DNA from: Allorhizobium paknamense
GTDB lineage: Bacteria > Pseudomonadota > Alphaproteobacteria > Rhizobiales > Rhizobiaceae
Assembly: GCF_030815125.1 (NCBI RefSeq)
Contig: NZ_JAUSWH010000003.1
Coordinates: 310,001 to 374,000 of the forward strand
Direction of reading: 5' to 3'
DNA length: 64,000 bases
Shown here: one piece after another, positions 31,444 to 41,000 of the stretch
Numbering within the stretch: position 1 is the first letter of the stretch
Layout: each line of letters opens with the position of its first letter
The notes under the pieces: model-generated
Told to the model about the DNA's origin: nothing
The model's database searches: none
Seen by the model: only the letters and a program-made list of their open reading frames with translations
Position numbers and translations under genes: made by a program

Positions 31444-32907
31444 TCAATACGGCGCCTCACACGCCCCCATGCCCACATAGACCGTCTTCAGCTCCGAATA
31501 ATGCTCCAGAGCCGCCGCCGAATTTTCGCGGCCAAAGCCGGATTGCTTGGAGCCGCCGAAGGGAATTTCCACCGGGCAGAGATTATAGGTGTTGATCCAG
31601 AGCGTGCCTGCCTCCAACTGGTCCACCACGCGGTGGGCGCGGGAAAGGTCGGCGGTGAAAACCCCGCCCGCGAGGCCGAATTCCGTGGCGTTGGCGCGGG
31701 CGATCACGTCCGCCTCGTGGTCGAAATCCAGCACGCACATCACCGGGCCGAAGATTTCCTCCCGCGCAATGGTCATGTCATCGGTCACATCGGCAAAAAT
31801 CGTCGGCTGCACGAATGCACCCTGTCCGGATACGGTGTTGGGAATGCCGCCGCCGGTGATGAGACGCGCGCCTTCCGCCTTGCCCTTTTCCATATAGGCC
31901 AGCACTTTTTCCCGCTGGGCGAAGGACACGAGCGGCCCCATCTGCGTTGCCTCATCCTGCGGATCGCCGAGGATGATGGCTTCCGTACGCGCCTTGGCGC
32001 GGGCGAGGAATTTCTCCTTGATGGCGCGATGCACGAAGACGCGGGTACCATTGGAGCAGACCTGCCCGGTGGAATAGAAATTGCCGAGCATGGCGCCGGA
32101 AACCGCGCTTTCGATATCGGCATCGTCAAACACGATCAGCGGCGATTTGCCGCCCAGTTCCATCGTCACATGCTTGAGATGGCCAGCGGCAGCCGCCGCC
32201 ACCTTGCGCCCAGTCGGCACCGAACCGGTGAGCGAAACCTTGGCAATATCGGGATGATTGACCAAAAGCGGCCCGGTCTCCCGGTCGCCCTGAATGACAT
32301 TGAAAAGCCCCTTCGGCGCACCGGCCTCGATCAGGATTTCAGCGATCTTCAAAGCACCCAGCGGGGTGACTTCCGAAGGCTTGAAGATCATGGCATTGCC
32401 GGCGGCGAGGGCGGGCGCCGCCTTCCAGCAGGCGATCTGCTGCGGATAATTCCAGGCGCCGATGCCCACGCATACGCCAAGCGGCACGCGCTTGGTATAG
32501 GCCCAGTCACCCCCCAGCGGAATATGCGCGCCGTTGAGAGCGGTGGCGGCAATGCCACCGAAGAATTCAAAGGCATCCGCGCCCGAGGTCGGGTCCGCCA
32601 CGATGGTTTCCTGAATGGGCTTGCCGGTATCCAGCGTTTCCAGTTCCGACAATTCGCGGTTACGCTCCCGCATGATCTCGGCGGCCTTTTTCAGCACCCG
32701 CCCGCGGGCGGTGGGAGAAAGCGCCGCCCATTCCTTCTGCGCCCGCTTTGCCGACGCGATGGCCTGTTCCACGATGGCCGGTGTGGCGGCATAAAGGCGG
32801 GCAATTACCTCGCCAGTGGCGGGATAAATGCTCTCGATCACGCTGCCGGATGTGTCTTCCACATAGGCGCCATCGATGAAGTGAGAGGCTTTGGGCTGGG
32901 CTTTCAT
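31444..32907 (-). CDS. betB: Betaine aldehyde dehydrogenase
   Basis: 487 residues, the usual BetB length. It oxidises betaine aldehyde to glycine betaine with NAD(P). The catalytic Cys is in [13 protein letters not shown] and the general-base Glu in [10 protein letters not shown]. The N-terminal [13 protein letters not shown] and the tail [13 protein letters not shown] match the family. GGAAAG precedes the start. It overlaps the upstream TPR gene by four bases, showing translational coupling within the bet operon. Confidence 0.95.
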   Translation of the reverse strand: MKAQPKASHFIDGAYVEDTSGSVIESIYPATGEVIARLYAATPAIVEQAIASAKRAQKEWAALSPTARGRVLKKAAEIMRERNRELSELETLDTGKPIQETIVADPTSGADAFEFFGGIAATALNGAHIPLGGDWAYTKRVPLGVCVGIGAWNYPQQIACWKAAPALAAGNAMIFKPSEVTPLGALKIAEILIEAGAPKGLFNVIQGDRETGPLLVNHPDIAKVSLTGSVPTGRKVAAAAAGHLKHVTMELGGKSPLIVFDDADIESAVSGAMLGNFYSTGQVCSNGTRVFVHRAIKEKFLARAKARTEAIILGDPQDEATQMGPLVSFAQREKVLAYMEKGKAEGARLITGGGIPNTVSGQGAFVQPTIFADVTDDMTIAREEIFGPVMCVLDFDHEADVIARANATEFGLAGGVFTADLSRAHRVVDQLEAGTLWINTYNLCPVEIPFGGSKQSGFGRENSAAALEHYSELKTVYVGMGACEAPY

Positions 32908-33725
32908 GGTTTCTTTCCGGCTTGTTTCAGGTCGGCGTCATAGGCTTCAAGGAAGGCGGGCAGCACTTTCGCCCTCCTTTCCCAGGCTTCACGGAATTCG
33001 CGCAGATAAAGCGCCGCCTCCGCCTTTCCGCCCATTTCCACATAACCACCCGGAAGCTTGGGCATGGGCGGCCATTTCCCCTCACGGGCAGCGAGGGCAA
33101 GCATGGGCAGAGCGTATTCATTGCTGTCGCGAATGGCCTGGAAATGCTTGGCAAAGTCGATCTTCTTGCGCGTTGCAAGGTCCACCAGCAGCGCCGTGGC
33201 CGGGAAGGTCACCGAACCGTCTTCCGAATAGGTCTCGAGAATGGGGCGGCAACCGGCAAAATCACCTGTCCGGCAGTAAAGCTGCAGCAGCACATAGCGA
33301 ATGCCCTGATTGTCATTGGGGTTCAGATCCAGCAGGCGCTGGAAAACGGCAATGGCGTCCTGCCAGTCCTCAAGCTGCATCAGCGCCAGGCCGAGATTGT
33401 GCTGGGCACGCATCCAGGGCCGGGTGCCGAGATAGCCCCACCATTCCATCTCCGGGTCAGTCAGCACCGGCTTGAACAGCCGTTCGCCGATGCGCACCGC
33501 CTCGCGAAACAGCGCCACGCTTTCGGCGTGCGTGCCGGCATGAATGCCGAGAAGATTATAGGCGTCGATGGCGTCGGCATCGACATTCAGCGCCGCTCTC
33601 GCCAGCTTCACCTGCTCGGAGGGCCTTTCCGCATCCCAGGCCTCAATCAGCAAGGGGTCGGCGGGGCTATCGATATCCGGCCCAAAGGCCTGATCGACGA
33701 ATTTCGCTTTTCTCACTGCGGGCAT
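32904..33725 (-). CDS. TPR-containing (ST7-like) protein in the bet operon
   Basis: 273 residues, helical and without membrane segments. TPR-like repeats are visible: [20 protein letters not shown] ... [19 protein letters not shown] ... [19 protein letters not shown]. The repeat arrangement and [17 protein letters not shown] recall the ST7 family. GGAGG precedes its ATG, which lies 13 bases inside the end of betI, and it overlaps betB. Rhizobial bet operons often carry choline sulfatase (betC) at this place; this gene replaces it. A regulatory or protein-scaffold role in choline oxidation is possible but not shown. Confidence 0.65.
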   Translation of the reverse strand: MPAVRKAKFVDQAFGPDIDSPADPLLIEAWDAERPSEQVKLARAALNVDADAIDAYNLLGIHAGTHAESVALFREAVRIGERLFKPVLTDPEMEWWGYLGTRPWMRAQHNLGLALMQLEDWQDAIAVFQRLLDLNPNDNQGIRYVLLQLYCRTGDFAGCRPILETYSEDGSVTFPATALLVDLATRKKIDFAKHFQAIRDSNEYALPMLALAAREGKWPPMPKLPGGYVEMGGKAEAALYLREFREAWERRAKVLPAFLEAYDADLKQAGKKP

Positions 33726-34306
33726 GCCATGTCCTCCAGATGTTGGCGAACATAGCTCTCCACCAGACTAATGGAGGTTTCAATGGATAAAGGCACAGCC
33801 CGCAGGCTCTGGCGAAGGTAAAGCCCGTCGATCATCGCGGCGGTGCCTTCGGCAATCTGCTCGGCCTCAGCGCGAGGGGTGAGGCCCTTCAGCGCATCCA
33901 GCAGGTTGGAGCGCAGCCGCCTTGCATAAAGCACCAGCAGGCGTCGTGTCTCCTCCGAGCGCTGCGCCTCGGTATAAAAGGCAAGCCAGGCCGCCACCGT
34001 TTCCGGCGCAAACTGGTCTGCCTGGAAGCTGACGCGGATGATGGCGGAAATGCGCGCTCTTGGCGTTTCCGCCGCCCTGAGCGCTGCCACGCCATCCTCA
34101 CGCAATTGCCTGAGAAGCGAGCGGATCGTTTCGATCAGCAACTGCTCCTTGGAGCCGAAATAATGATGCGCCAGCGCCGGAGATACGCCGGCGGTGCGGG
34201 CAATTTCCGACATGGTGACGGAAAGCGACCCATGATGGCCAATGGCCTTCAGGGCTGCGTCCACCAATGCCTTGCGCCTGAGCGGCTCCATTCCGAGTTT
34301 GGGCAT
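33713..34306 (-). CDS. betI: TetR-family choline-responsive repressor
   Basis: 197 residues. The helix-turn-helix SVTMSEIARTAGVSPALAHHYFGSKEQLL is nearly standard for BetI, and the C-terminal domain (WLAFYTEAQRSEETRRLLVLY) also matches. BetI represses the bet operon and releases DNA when choline is present. It is the first gene of the operon, and a perfect-arm inverted repeat lies 30 bases upstream. Confidence 0.93.
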   Translation of the reverse strand: MPKLGMEPLRRKALVDAALKAIGHHGSLSVTMSEIARTAGVSPALAHHYFGSKEQLLIETIRSLLRQLREDGVAALRAAETPRARISAIIRVSFQADQFAPETVAAWLAFYTEAQRSEETRRLLVLYARRLRSNLLDALKGLTPRAEAEQIAEGTAAMIDGLYLRQSLRAVPLSIETSISLVESYVRQHLEDMACPQ

Positions 34307-34336
34307 TTTGTCTCCTTGATGAATGCCAGTTTAATT

Positions 34337-34356
34337 TTGATTGACTCATCAATCAA
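34337..34356. promoter_or_regulatory. Likely BetI operator
   Basis: TTGATTGACTCATCAATCAA has 8-bp inverted arms around a CTCA centre, in the AT-rich promoter region directly before betI. The arms resemble the known BetI box (TTGATTGA-type half-sites). It would allow self-regulation of the whole operon. Confidence 0.8.
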
Positions 34357-34593
34357 TAAAAAATGCGCCGAACCCGGATGGTTTTGCGCCGCCTTTTCTC
34401 TTCAGGAAGGCTTCGGCTCGTTGCCTCTGTGGCTTGTCATCAAACTTTCATCTTCTGGAAAGCTTTCGTTGAGGCTTTTCCGCCAGCGTGGGCGCGCCTG
34501 AGGAGCGCCCGGATGGATGTTCCCGCGGCATTTTCAAACATCCGAGGTGTCAACATAAGACGCCCGGGCCGATTTCAGGGTTAGGGGGATTTC

Positions 34594-36405
34594 ATGACGG
34601 GACGTGCTGCTGCGGTGGAAGCGGGTTTATTGCGCCGCTATGCCAGTGATCAGCTTCTGACGCTTGCAAAGGCCGTGATGGAAAATGCCTTCCAACCTAT
34701 TGTCGAGGTGCAGACCGGCGCGGTGTTCGGCCACGAAGCGCTGATGCGCGGGCAGGAACGCATCGGCTTCGAGACGCCGCTCGATCTTCTGGATCAGGCG
34801 GAGAGCGCCGGGCAGTTGCTGGCGCTCGAACAGATGCTCACCAGCCGGGCGCTGGCGAAATTCGCAAGCCTGCCCGATCACGCTCATTACACGCTGTTTC
34901 TCAATCTCGACCATAGGCTGATCGCCCATGGCGACACGCTGGTGGAGGGCTTGCTTACCCATCTGCGGGCGGCGGCCATTGCCCCGTCCTCGGTCTGTTT
35001 CGAACTGTCGGAGCGCAGCGACAACACCAGCCATGCCGATTTTTCGCGCCTCGTCACGCGCCTGCGCAGCGCCGGTTTCAAGCTCGCCATCGATGATTTC
35101 GGCATCGGTCATGGCGAGATGAAGCTGCTCTGCGATTATCCGGTGGATTACCTCAAGGTCGACCGGCATTTCATTCACCAACTCGATCACAATCCGCGCA
35201 AGCGGCATCTGGTGAAAAACATCGTGCAGACGGCGCATGTGCTGGGCGTCAGGGTGATTGCCGAAGGCATCGAGACCGAAGGCGAATTTGTTACCTGCCG
35301 GGATATGGGCGTCGATCTGGTGCAGGGCTGGCATATTGCCCGGCCCACCCCGCATCTGAGCGAACTGAAGCCTGCCTATCCGCATCTCAAGGAAGCCGGG
35401 CCGCTGCGTAGGGTCGGTCAGTCGCTGGATGAAATCCTGATCCGCCGCGAGGTGGAAACTCTGCCGGCGGTCTATGAGAATGACAGTATCGAAACGGTAT
35501 TCGATCTTTTCCGGCGCAATCCGCGCCAGTCCTTCTTTCCCGTGCTCAATGCCAATGGTGAGCCCCGCGGCATCATCCACGAACTGCATTTGAAAGAATA
35601 TATCTACCAGCCCTTCGGCCGCGATCTGTTGAAGAACAAGGTCTATGAACGCTCCATCTCGCATTTCGTGGAGCGGGCGCCCGTGGTGGGGCTGGATGCC
35701 GATGCCGACCGGCTGATGTCGATTTTCGCCAATATGGAAGGCTCCGACTGCGTGCTGCTGACGGAAAACCTGCGCTATGCCGGGGTGATTTCGGCGGCCT
35801 CGCTCATTCGCATCATCAATGAAAAGCAGTTGAAGAACGCCCAGGACCAGAACCCGCTGACCGGCCTGCCGGGCAATCGCGCCATCCGCGATTTCATGCA
35901 GCAGGCGGGCCGCGACAGCGATGGCGCGCGGCATTTCTGCTATTGCGATTTCGACAACTTCAAACCCTTCAACGATCATTACGGCTTCCACCTCGGCGAT
36001 CACGCCATCTCGCTCTTCGCCGCGCTGATGCGCCGCTATTTCTTCTCGGCGGATGTGTTTCTCGGCCATGTCGGCGGCGATGACTTCTTCATCGGCCTCA
36101 CCGACTGGACCCGCGAGGAACTGACCGAAATCCTCGACCGGCTGCTTTCGGATTTTCATGGTGACGTGGTGGAGCTTTATGCGCCGGAAGACCGGCAGCA
36201 GGGTCGCATTCGCGGCGAGGACCGCAATGGCGTGGAACGGGACTTTCCGCTGATGCGCTGCTCCATCGGCGTGCTGGAATTGCCAAAGGGCCTGGTGATC
36301 GACGACGTCAGCCGCCTTTCGGCGGAAATCGCCACGCTGAAGAAAAGCGCCAAGGATAGCGAAGCCGGGCTCTACGTTTCCACCATCCGCCCGCCGCAGG
36401 CATAG
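34594..36405 (+). CDS. c-di-GMP protein: EAL, CBS pair, degenerate-type GGDEF
   Basis: 603 residues, with a GGGGGA ribosome site. Residues about 25-265 form an EAL phosphodiesterase domain with HEALMRG, CFELSER, IDDFGIGHGEMKLL and VIAEGIETEGEF, so key metal ligands appear present. Residues about 285-420 look like two CBS motifs (PAVYENDSIETVFDLFRRNP, VVGLDADADRLMSIFANMEG), which sense nucleotides. The last part is a GGDEF domain whose signature is GGDDF (494-498), a conservative change that may keep activity. No membrane segment is seen, so it is cytosolic. It resembles the E. coli/Pseudomonas type of EAL-CBS-GGDEF proteins. Confidence 0.9.
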   Translation: MTGRAAAVEAGLLRRYASDQLLTLAKAVMENAFQPIVEVQTGAVFGHEALMRGQERIGFETPLDLLDQAESAGQLLALEQMLTSRALAKFASLPDHAHYTLFLNLDHRLIAHGDTLVEGLLTHLRAAAIAPSSVCFELSERSDNTSHADFSRLVTRLRSAGFKLAIDDFGIGHGEMKLLCDYPVDYLKVDRHFIHQLDHNPRKRHLVKNIVQTAHVLGVRVIAEGIETEGEFVTCRDMGVDLVQGWHIARPTPHLSELKPAYPHLKEAGPLRRVGQSLDEILIRREVETLPAVYENDSIETVFDLFRRNPRQSFFPVLNANGEPRGIIHELHLKEYIYQPFGRDLLKNKVYERSISHFVERAPVVGLDADADRLMSIFANMEGSDCVLLTENLRYAGVISAASLIRIINEKQLKNAQDQNPLTGLPGNRAIRDFMQQAGRDSDGARHFCYCDFDNFKPFNDHYGFHLGDHAISLFAALMRRYFFSADVFLGHVGGDDFFIGLTDWTREELTEILDRLLSDFHGDVVELYAPEDRQQGRIRGEDRNGVERDFPLMRCSIGVLELPKGLVIDDVSRLSAEIATLKKSAKDSEAGLYVSTIRPPQA

Positions 36406-36410
36406 AGCAT

Positions 36411-36516
36411 TACAGCGCCGTGCGTTTTATCAAACGCACAAAGGACGCTGTAACACTTTAAAGCTGCTGCATAATTTTCACCTTAAATCCACTCCGATTT
36501 AAGGAATTATGCAGTA
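36411..36516. repeat. Two-hairpin dispersed repeat, copy 1
   Basis: The ~105-bp element begins TACAGCGCCGTGCG, pairs with CGCACAAAGG(A)CGCTGTA, and is followed by TGCATAATTTTCACCTTAAA pairing with TTTAAGGAATTATGCA. A second copy lies at 44552-44656. Between copies the stems are kept while the loops differ, which indicates selection for structure. Confidence 0.85.
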
Positions 36517-36614
36517 GGGGCAGGGCGTTTCCCGCCCCCCGCGTCGATCCGCCTCCTTTTCTTTGCGGCCTTTGCTGCCTAATTATCGGCAAAAGAAAAC
36601 TTCAGAGGCTTTTC

Positions 36615-37619
36615 ATGACGCTCCCTACAAGCATGCGCTATGTCGATCTTCCGTCCCATGGCGGACCGGAGGTCATGCGGATTTCCTCAGGCCCGCTGCC
36701 GCCGGTGCGTCCGGGCGAGGTGCTGGTCAAGGTGACAGCCGCCGGTGTCAATCGCCCGGATGTGGCGCAGCGCCAGGGCAGCTATCCGCCGCCGAAGGAT
36801 GCAAGCCCGGTGCTGGGCCTGGAGGTGTCCGGTGAGGTCGTGGCCGTGGGCGAGGGGGTAAGCGAGTTCAAGCCGGGCGATGCCGTCTGCGGGCTTGCCA
36901 ATGGCGGCGGCTATGCGGAGTTTTGCGCGCTGCCTGCCGGTCAGGTCCTGCCCTTTCCCAAGGGCTATGACGCGGTGAAGGCGGCAGCCCTGCCGGAAAC
37001 CTTTTTCACCGTCTGGGCCAATCTCTTTCAGATGGCGGGGCTCACGGAAAACGAGACGGTGCTGATCCATGGCGGCACCTCCGGCATCGGCACAACGGCC
37101 ATTCAACTGGCGAAGGCCTTTGGCGCCACCGCCTTCGCCACGGCGGGCTCCGATGAAAAATGCCGGGCCTGCGAAGCGCTGGGGGCAAAACGCGGCATCA
37201 ATTACCGCACGGAGGATTTTGCCGAGGTAATCAAGGCCGAAACCGGCGGCAAGGGCGTCGATGTCATCCTCGACATGATCGGCGCTGCCTATTTCGAAAA
37301 GAATATCGCTTCGCTTGCCAAGGATGGATGCCTGTCGATCATCGCCTTTCTGGGCGGAGCCGTGGCGGAAAAGGTCAATCTCGGCCCGATCATGGTCAAG
37401 CGCCTGACCGTCACCGGCTCCACCATGCGGCCACGCACGGCGGAGGAAAAACGCGCCATCCGCGATGATCTCGTCGCCCATGTCTGGCCGTTGCTGGAGG
37501 ATGGCAAGCTTCAGCCCGTCATCCATAAGGTCCTGCCCTTCGAAGAGGTTGCAGACGCGCACCGGCTGATGGAGGAAAGCCATCATATCGGTAAGATCAT
37601 GCTCTCCATCACGAAGTGA
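36615..37619 (+). CDS. Zinc-free quinone oxidoreductase (PIG3/QOR type)
   Basis: 334 residues of the medium-chain reductase fold. [20 protein letters not shown] replaces the zinc ligands of alcohol dehydrogenases. The cofactor site is [20 protein letters not shown] with [14 protein letters not shown] after it, consistent with NADPH. The C-terminal [19 protein letters not shown] is standard. It probably reduces quinones in stress defence. It is transcribed alone, between a repeat and the small-ORF gene. Confidence 0.88.
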   Translation: MTLPTSMRYVDLPSHGGPEVMRISSGPLPPVRPGEVLVKVTAAGVNRPDVAQRQGSYPPPKDASPVLGLEVSGEVVAVGEGVSEFKPGDAVCGLANGGGYAEFCALPAGQVLPFPKGYDAVKAAALPETFFTVWANLFQMAGLTENETVLIHGGTSGIGTTAIQLAKAFGATAFATAGSDEKCRACEALGAKRGINYRTEDFAEVIKAETGGKGVDVILDMIGAAYFEKNIASLAKDGCLSIIAFLGGAVAEKVNLGPIMVKRLTVTGSTMRPRTAEEKRAIRDDLVAHVWPLLEDGKLQPVIHKVLPFEEVADAHRLMEESHHIGKIMLSITK

Positions 37620-37641
37620 AACTTTTCTTTATCAAACTTGC

Positions 37642-37670
37642 CTTGAACACTGCTGCTTTCGCTCCTATCT
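37642..37670 (+). promoter_or_regulatory. Rhizobial sigma70 promoter before the small ORF
   Basis: CTTGAA (37642-37647), exactly 17 bases, then CTATCT (37665-37670). This matches the rhizobial consensus closely. The transcript would begin near 37677, about 30 bases before the small ORF. Confidence 0.7.
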
Positions 37671-37707
37671 TCCTTTCATGTTCAACAAATTGAAAGGAGG
37701 TGATCCA

Positions 37708-37782
37708 ATGTCTAGTGAGCGTTTGGTCTCGAAAGCAGGCTTTGGAAAGGTGATGGTCGGGAAGGGGCAGCCCTCGGCCTGA
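37708..37782 (+). CDS. 24-residue peptide behind a perfect anti-SD complement
   Basis: The tiny ORF begins MSSERLVSKAGFGKVMVGKG and ends QPSA. It is preceded by AAAGGAGGTGATCC (37693-37706), which pairs over its whole length with the 3' end of 16S rRNA; the spacing to ATG is very short. With a promoter before it and a terminator behind it (37843-37868), it forms a compact ~190-base transcript. It could be a highly expressed small protein or a regulatory RNA whose ORF serves as ribosome trap. A hairpin GGCGGTG/CACCGCC follows the stop. Confidence 0.5.
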   Translation: MSSERLVSKAGFGKVMVGKGQPSA

Positions 37783-37842
37783 GCACATCCTCCTCAGGCG
37801 GTGTTTCACCGCCGGGTCTCGCAAAAAGACCATGTCTCATGG

Positions 37843-37868
37843 AAGGGTCGCGCAAGCGGCCCTTTTTT
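37843..37868 (+). terminator. Terminator of the small-ORF transcript
   Basis: AAGGGTCGC pairs with GCGGCCCTT (one mismatch) around CAA and runs into TTTTTT. The strong T-run makes it convincing. Confidence 0.8.
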
Positions 37869-38030
37869 GTTGCCTTTCGTTTGGGGCAAGCCTCGGACAA
37901 TGCCCTTCCCCTATGCCCCTCGGTAGGGGAGAATGTAGAGGCTCCCCACCCTTTTCTTTGAACGCTTGCCCGGAGGACATGCCGTGACGCCGGTTTCCGG
38001 GGCAGTGCAATAACCGATACGGGCCATGGG

Positions 38031-41000
38031 ATGGATAAGGAACTGATCGTCGCGTTCGAAGCCTATCGCAAGGGAGATTTCGCACTTGCCCTTCGCCATG
38101 CCCGCGCCGCGACCACCACCGATCCCGAAGTGGCGGGCAAGGTCTGGATGCTGATCGCCAATTGCCAGTTGAAACTCGGCGAGAAGCTCGAAAGCGCAAA
38201 GGCTTTCCGGCAGGCCGCCGTGTTTGCGCCCCAGCAAAAGGCGGAATTCCTGAAATTTGCCGCCCGGCTCTATGTCATGGAGCGGCGACCGGATCTTCTC
38301 GCCACCATCGCGCCGGAGGCCGGTGCGGCCAATGCCGGCGATGGCGATTTCATCTATGAAATGGCGAACATGCTTCTCGGCGCGGGCATTCACCCGGCGT
38401 TGGAAGCGCTGGTGCCGCTGCTCGACATGCGCAACAATTGGCATTTGCAGGCGGTGATCACCCATTATCAACTGACGCGCAAGCCGGAAAAGCTGAGGCC
38501 GCTGATCGAACAGCGTTATGGCGAAAGCCCGGACGACAGCTTCATCGCCATGCACTATTTCATGTTCTGCCGCTCCAGCCTGAATTTCACCGGCGCCCGG
38601 CGCTGGCTGGAGATGATGAAGACGCCCGAGGATCCGCTGACGGCGGAAATCCTCTATCGCGACCAGCCGCTGTCGCGCCGCTACTGGAGCGATGACGAGG
38701 CGGTGCTGAACAGTGCCTCCGGCACCATCGACCATCTTGTCGCAAGCCATGGCACGCCCATGCCGCGCCGGGCGATCCGGCCTTCGGGCGAGAAGCTGAG
38801 GATCGGCTATATCTCCTCCGATCTCACCCTGCATGCCACCATGTATCTGCTCTACGACGTCTTCGTCGCCCATGACCGCAGCCGTTTCGATATTACCTTT
38901 TTCTGCCACACCCCCGCCAGCCAGGCGGCCATCCAGAGCACCTGGGATCCGGTCCTGCAGGCGGAAATCGTGCCGGTGCGCCAGATGATCAGCACGGAGA
39001 TCGCCGAAGAGATCAGCCGCCGCGGCATCGATATCCTGGTCGATCTGAAGGGCCACACCACGGGCCACCGGCTGGGCGCGGTGGCCATCTCCGACGCGCC
39101 GGTCAAGGCCACCTGGATCGGCTATCCGGGTTCGGTGCGCGGGGCGGGGCTGGATTATCACATCACCGATCCCATCGTCACGCCGGACGCGGCCAAGCCC
39201 TGGTATGAGGAAAAGCTCTGCCGCCTGCCGGAAACCTATCAGGGCAATTGCAGCGTCACCAAGCCGCGCCCAAAACCGCAGCGCCGGGCCGATCACGGCC
39301 TGCCGGAGGACACCTTCCTCTTCGCCTCCTTCAATTCCCCCGCCAAAATCAGCCCGGAGACCATGGCGCTCTGGGCGCGTGTGCTTGAGGCCGTGCCGGA
39401 CAGCCTGTTCTGGATCCTCTGCGCGGGCGCTGAGCAGCAGGCCAATCTGGCGGCTGAATTCGCCCGGCTCGGCATCCCGCGCCAGCGCCTGATCTTTGCC
39501 GAGGGCAGTGCCTATGCCGACCATATCAGCCGCGTCGGCCTTGCCGATCTGGCGCTGGATACCTTCCCCTATAATGGCCACACCACCACCTCCGACCTGC
39601 TCTGGGGCGGGCTTCCGGTGCTGACCAGACGGGGCCGGACCTTTGCTGCCAGGGTGTCGGAAAGCCTGCTGACGGCCATAGGCCTGCCCGAACTGGTGGC
39701 AGAGGATGAGACGGATTTCCTGGCACGGGCTGTCGCCCTTGCGGGCAACCGCGAGGCGCTTGCCACGCTCCGCGCCCGGCTTCAGGAAAACCGCGCCCGC
39801 ATGCCGCTTTACGATACCGAACGCTTTACCCGCCACCTGGAACGGGCCTATGAGATGATGGCCGCGCGGGCGCGCCAGGGCCTTGCTCCCGATCACATCG
39901 ACGTTCCGGCCCTGCCGCCGCGCCACTCTGCCTTCCTGCCGGCGGCAGATCTTGCCCCGGCGCAGGGTGATGAGGAGGCTGCTCTTCGCCACGCCCATGC
40001 GCGGGGAGATCATGCAGATGTCGTGCGTATGGCAGGCGCCGATCCAAGATGGCGCGCGACCGAGGCGCTGTCATGCGAATGTCTTGTCCTGCTGGCAGAG
40101 AGCCACGAGGCGGTGGGGGCGGATGATGCTGCCGGCACCTATTTCGGTGCGGCGGCAACGAAAACCCGGCCCGCGCGACGCGACCTGCTGGAGCGATCGC
40201 TTGCCGCCTTCATGCGACGTCTTCTGGCCGGCAAACTGCTGAGCAGCAACGGTTATGAAGTGGCCAAACTGCTGCTCGAAAAGGATCCGAACCACGCCCA
40301 GGCCTATCGCTATCTGCGCTATGCGATGCACCAGTTTGCCGCCATCGATGATCTTCGCCAATGGGACGCGCTGGTGCTGGAAAAACTACGCAAGGGCGAC
40401 CCGTTCTGCCGCCGCCATGAGGTTCTTTTCGATCTCGTGACCTGGTGCGACGACGAGGCCGTGCTGGCCTCTGCCGATCCGGCAGAGATTGTGGTGCCGT
40501 TTTCGCCGGAGTCTCGGGCCAGGCGGCGGGCCGAGCCTCATGTGTTTCAATCGCGCATCCGCCTGGCCTATTTGTTTTCCGATTTTCAGGAAAACCACCC
40601 GGTGATGCGTATCGCGCACGGCATCATCGCCAATCACGATCCCCAGCGCTTCGATGTAACCTTTTTCGACATTGCGAAAGCAGAGCCGGATGAACCGACA
40701 CGCGCTTTTCAGGCCTCTCTCGGCCGGGTGATCAGGCTCGGCCATCTGGGTCTTCAGGCAGCGCGGGAGACTGTGCGGGGCCACGGCATCGATATACTTG
40801 TCGATCTTAACGGGCCCACCAGCGGCGCCTGGCCGGATCTGCTCAATGCGGGCCTTGCGCCCGTTCAGGTGGCCTGGATCGGCTTTCCCGGATCGGGGAT
40901 CGGCATTGATTGCGATTATATTATTGGCGATCATGTGGTGACGCCGGATGAAAGCGCTCCATGGTATCACGAGCGTTTTTGCCGCCTGCCGGAAACCTAT

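Noticed and set aside
37911..40013. 700-residue minus-strand ORF opposite the OGT-like gene
   Set aside because: No ribosome site or family motif; composition is that of antisense of GC-rich coding DNA.
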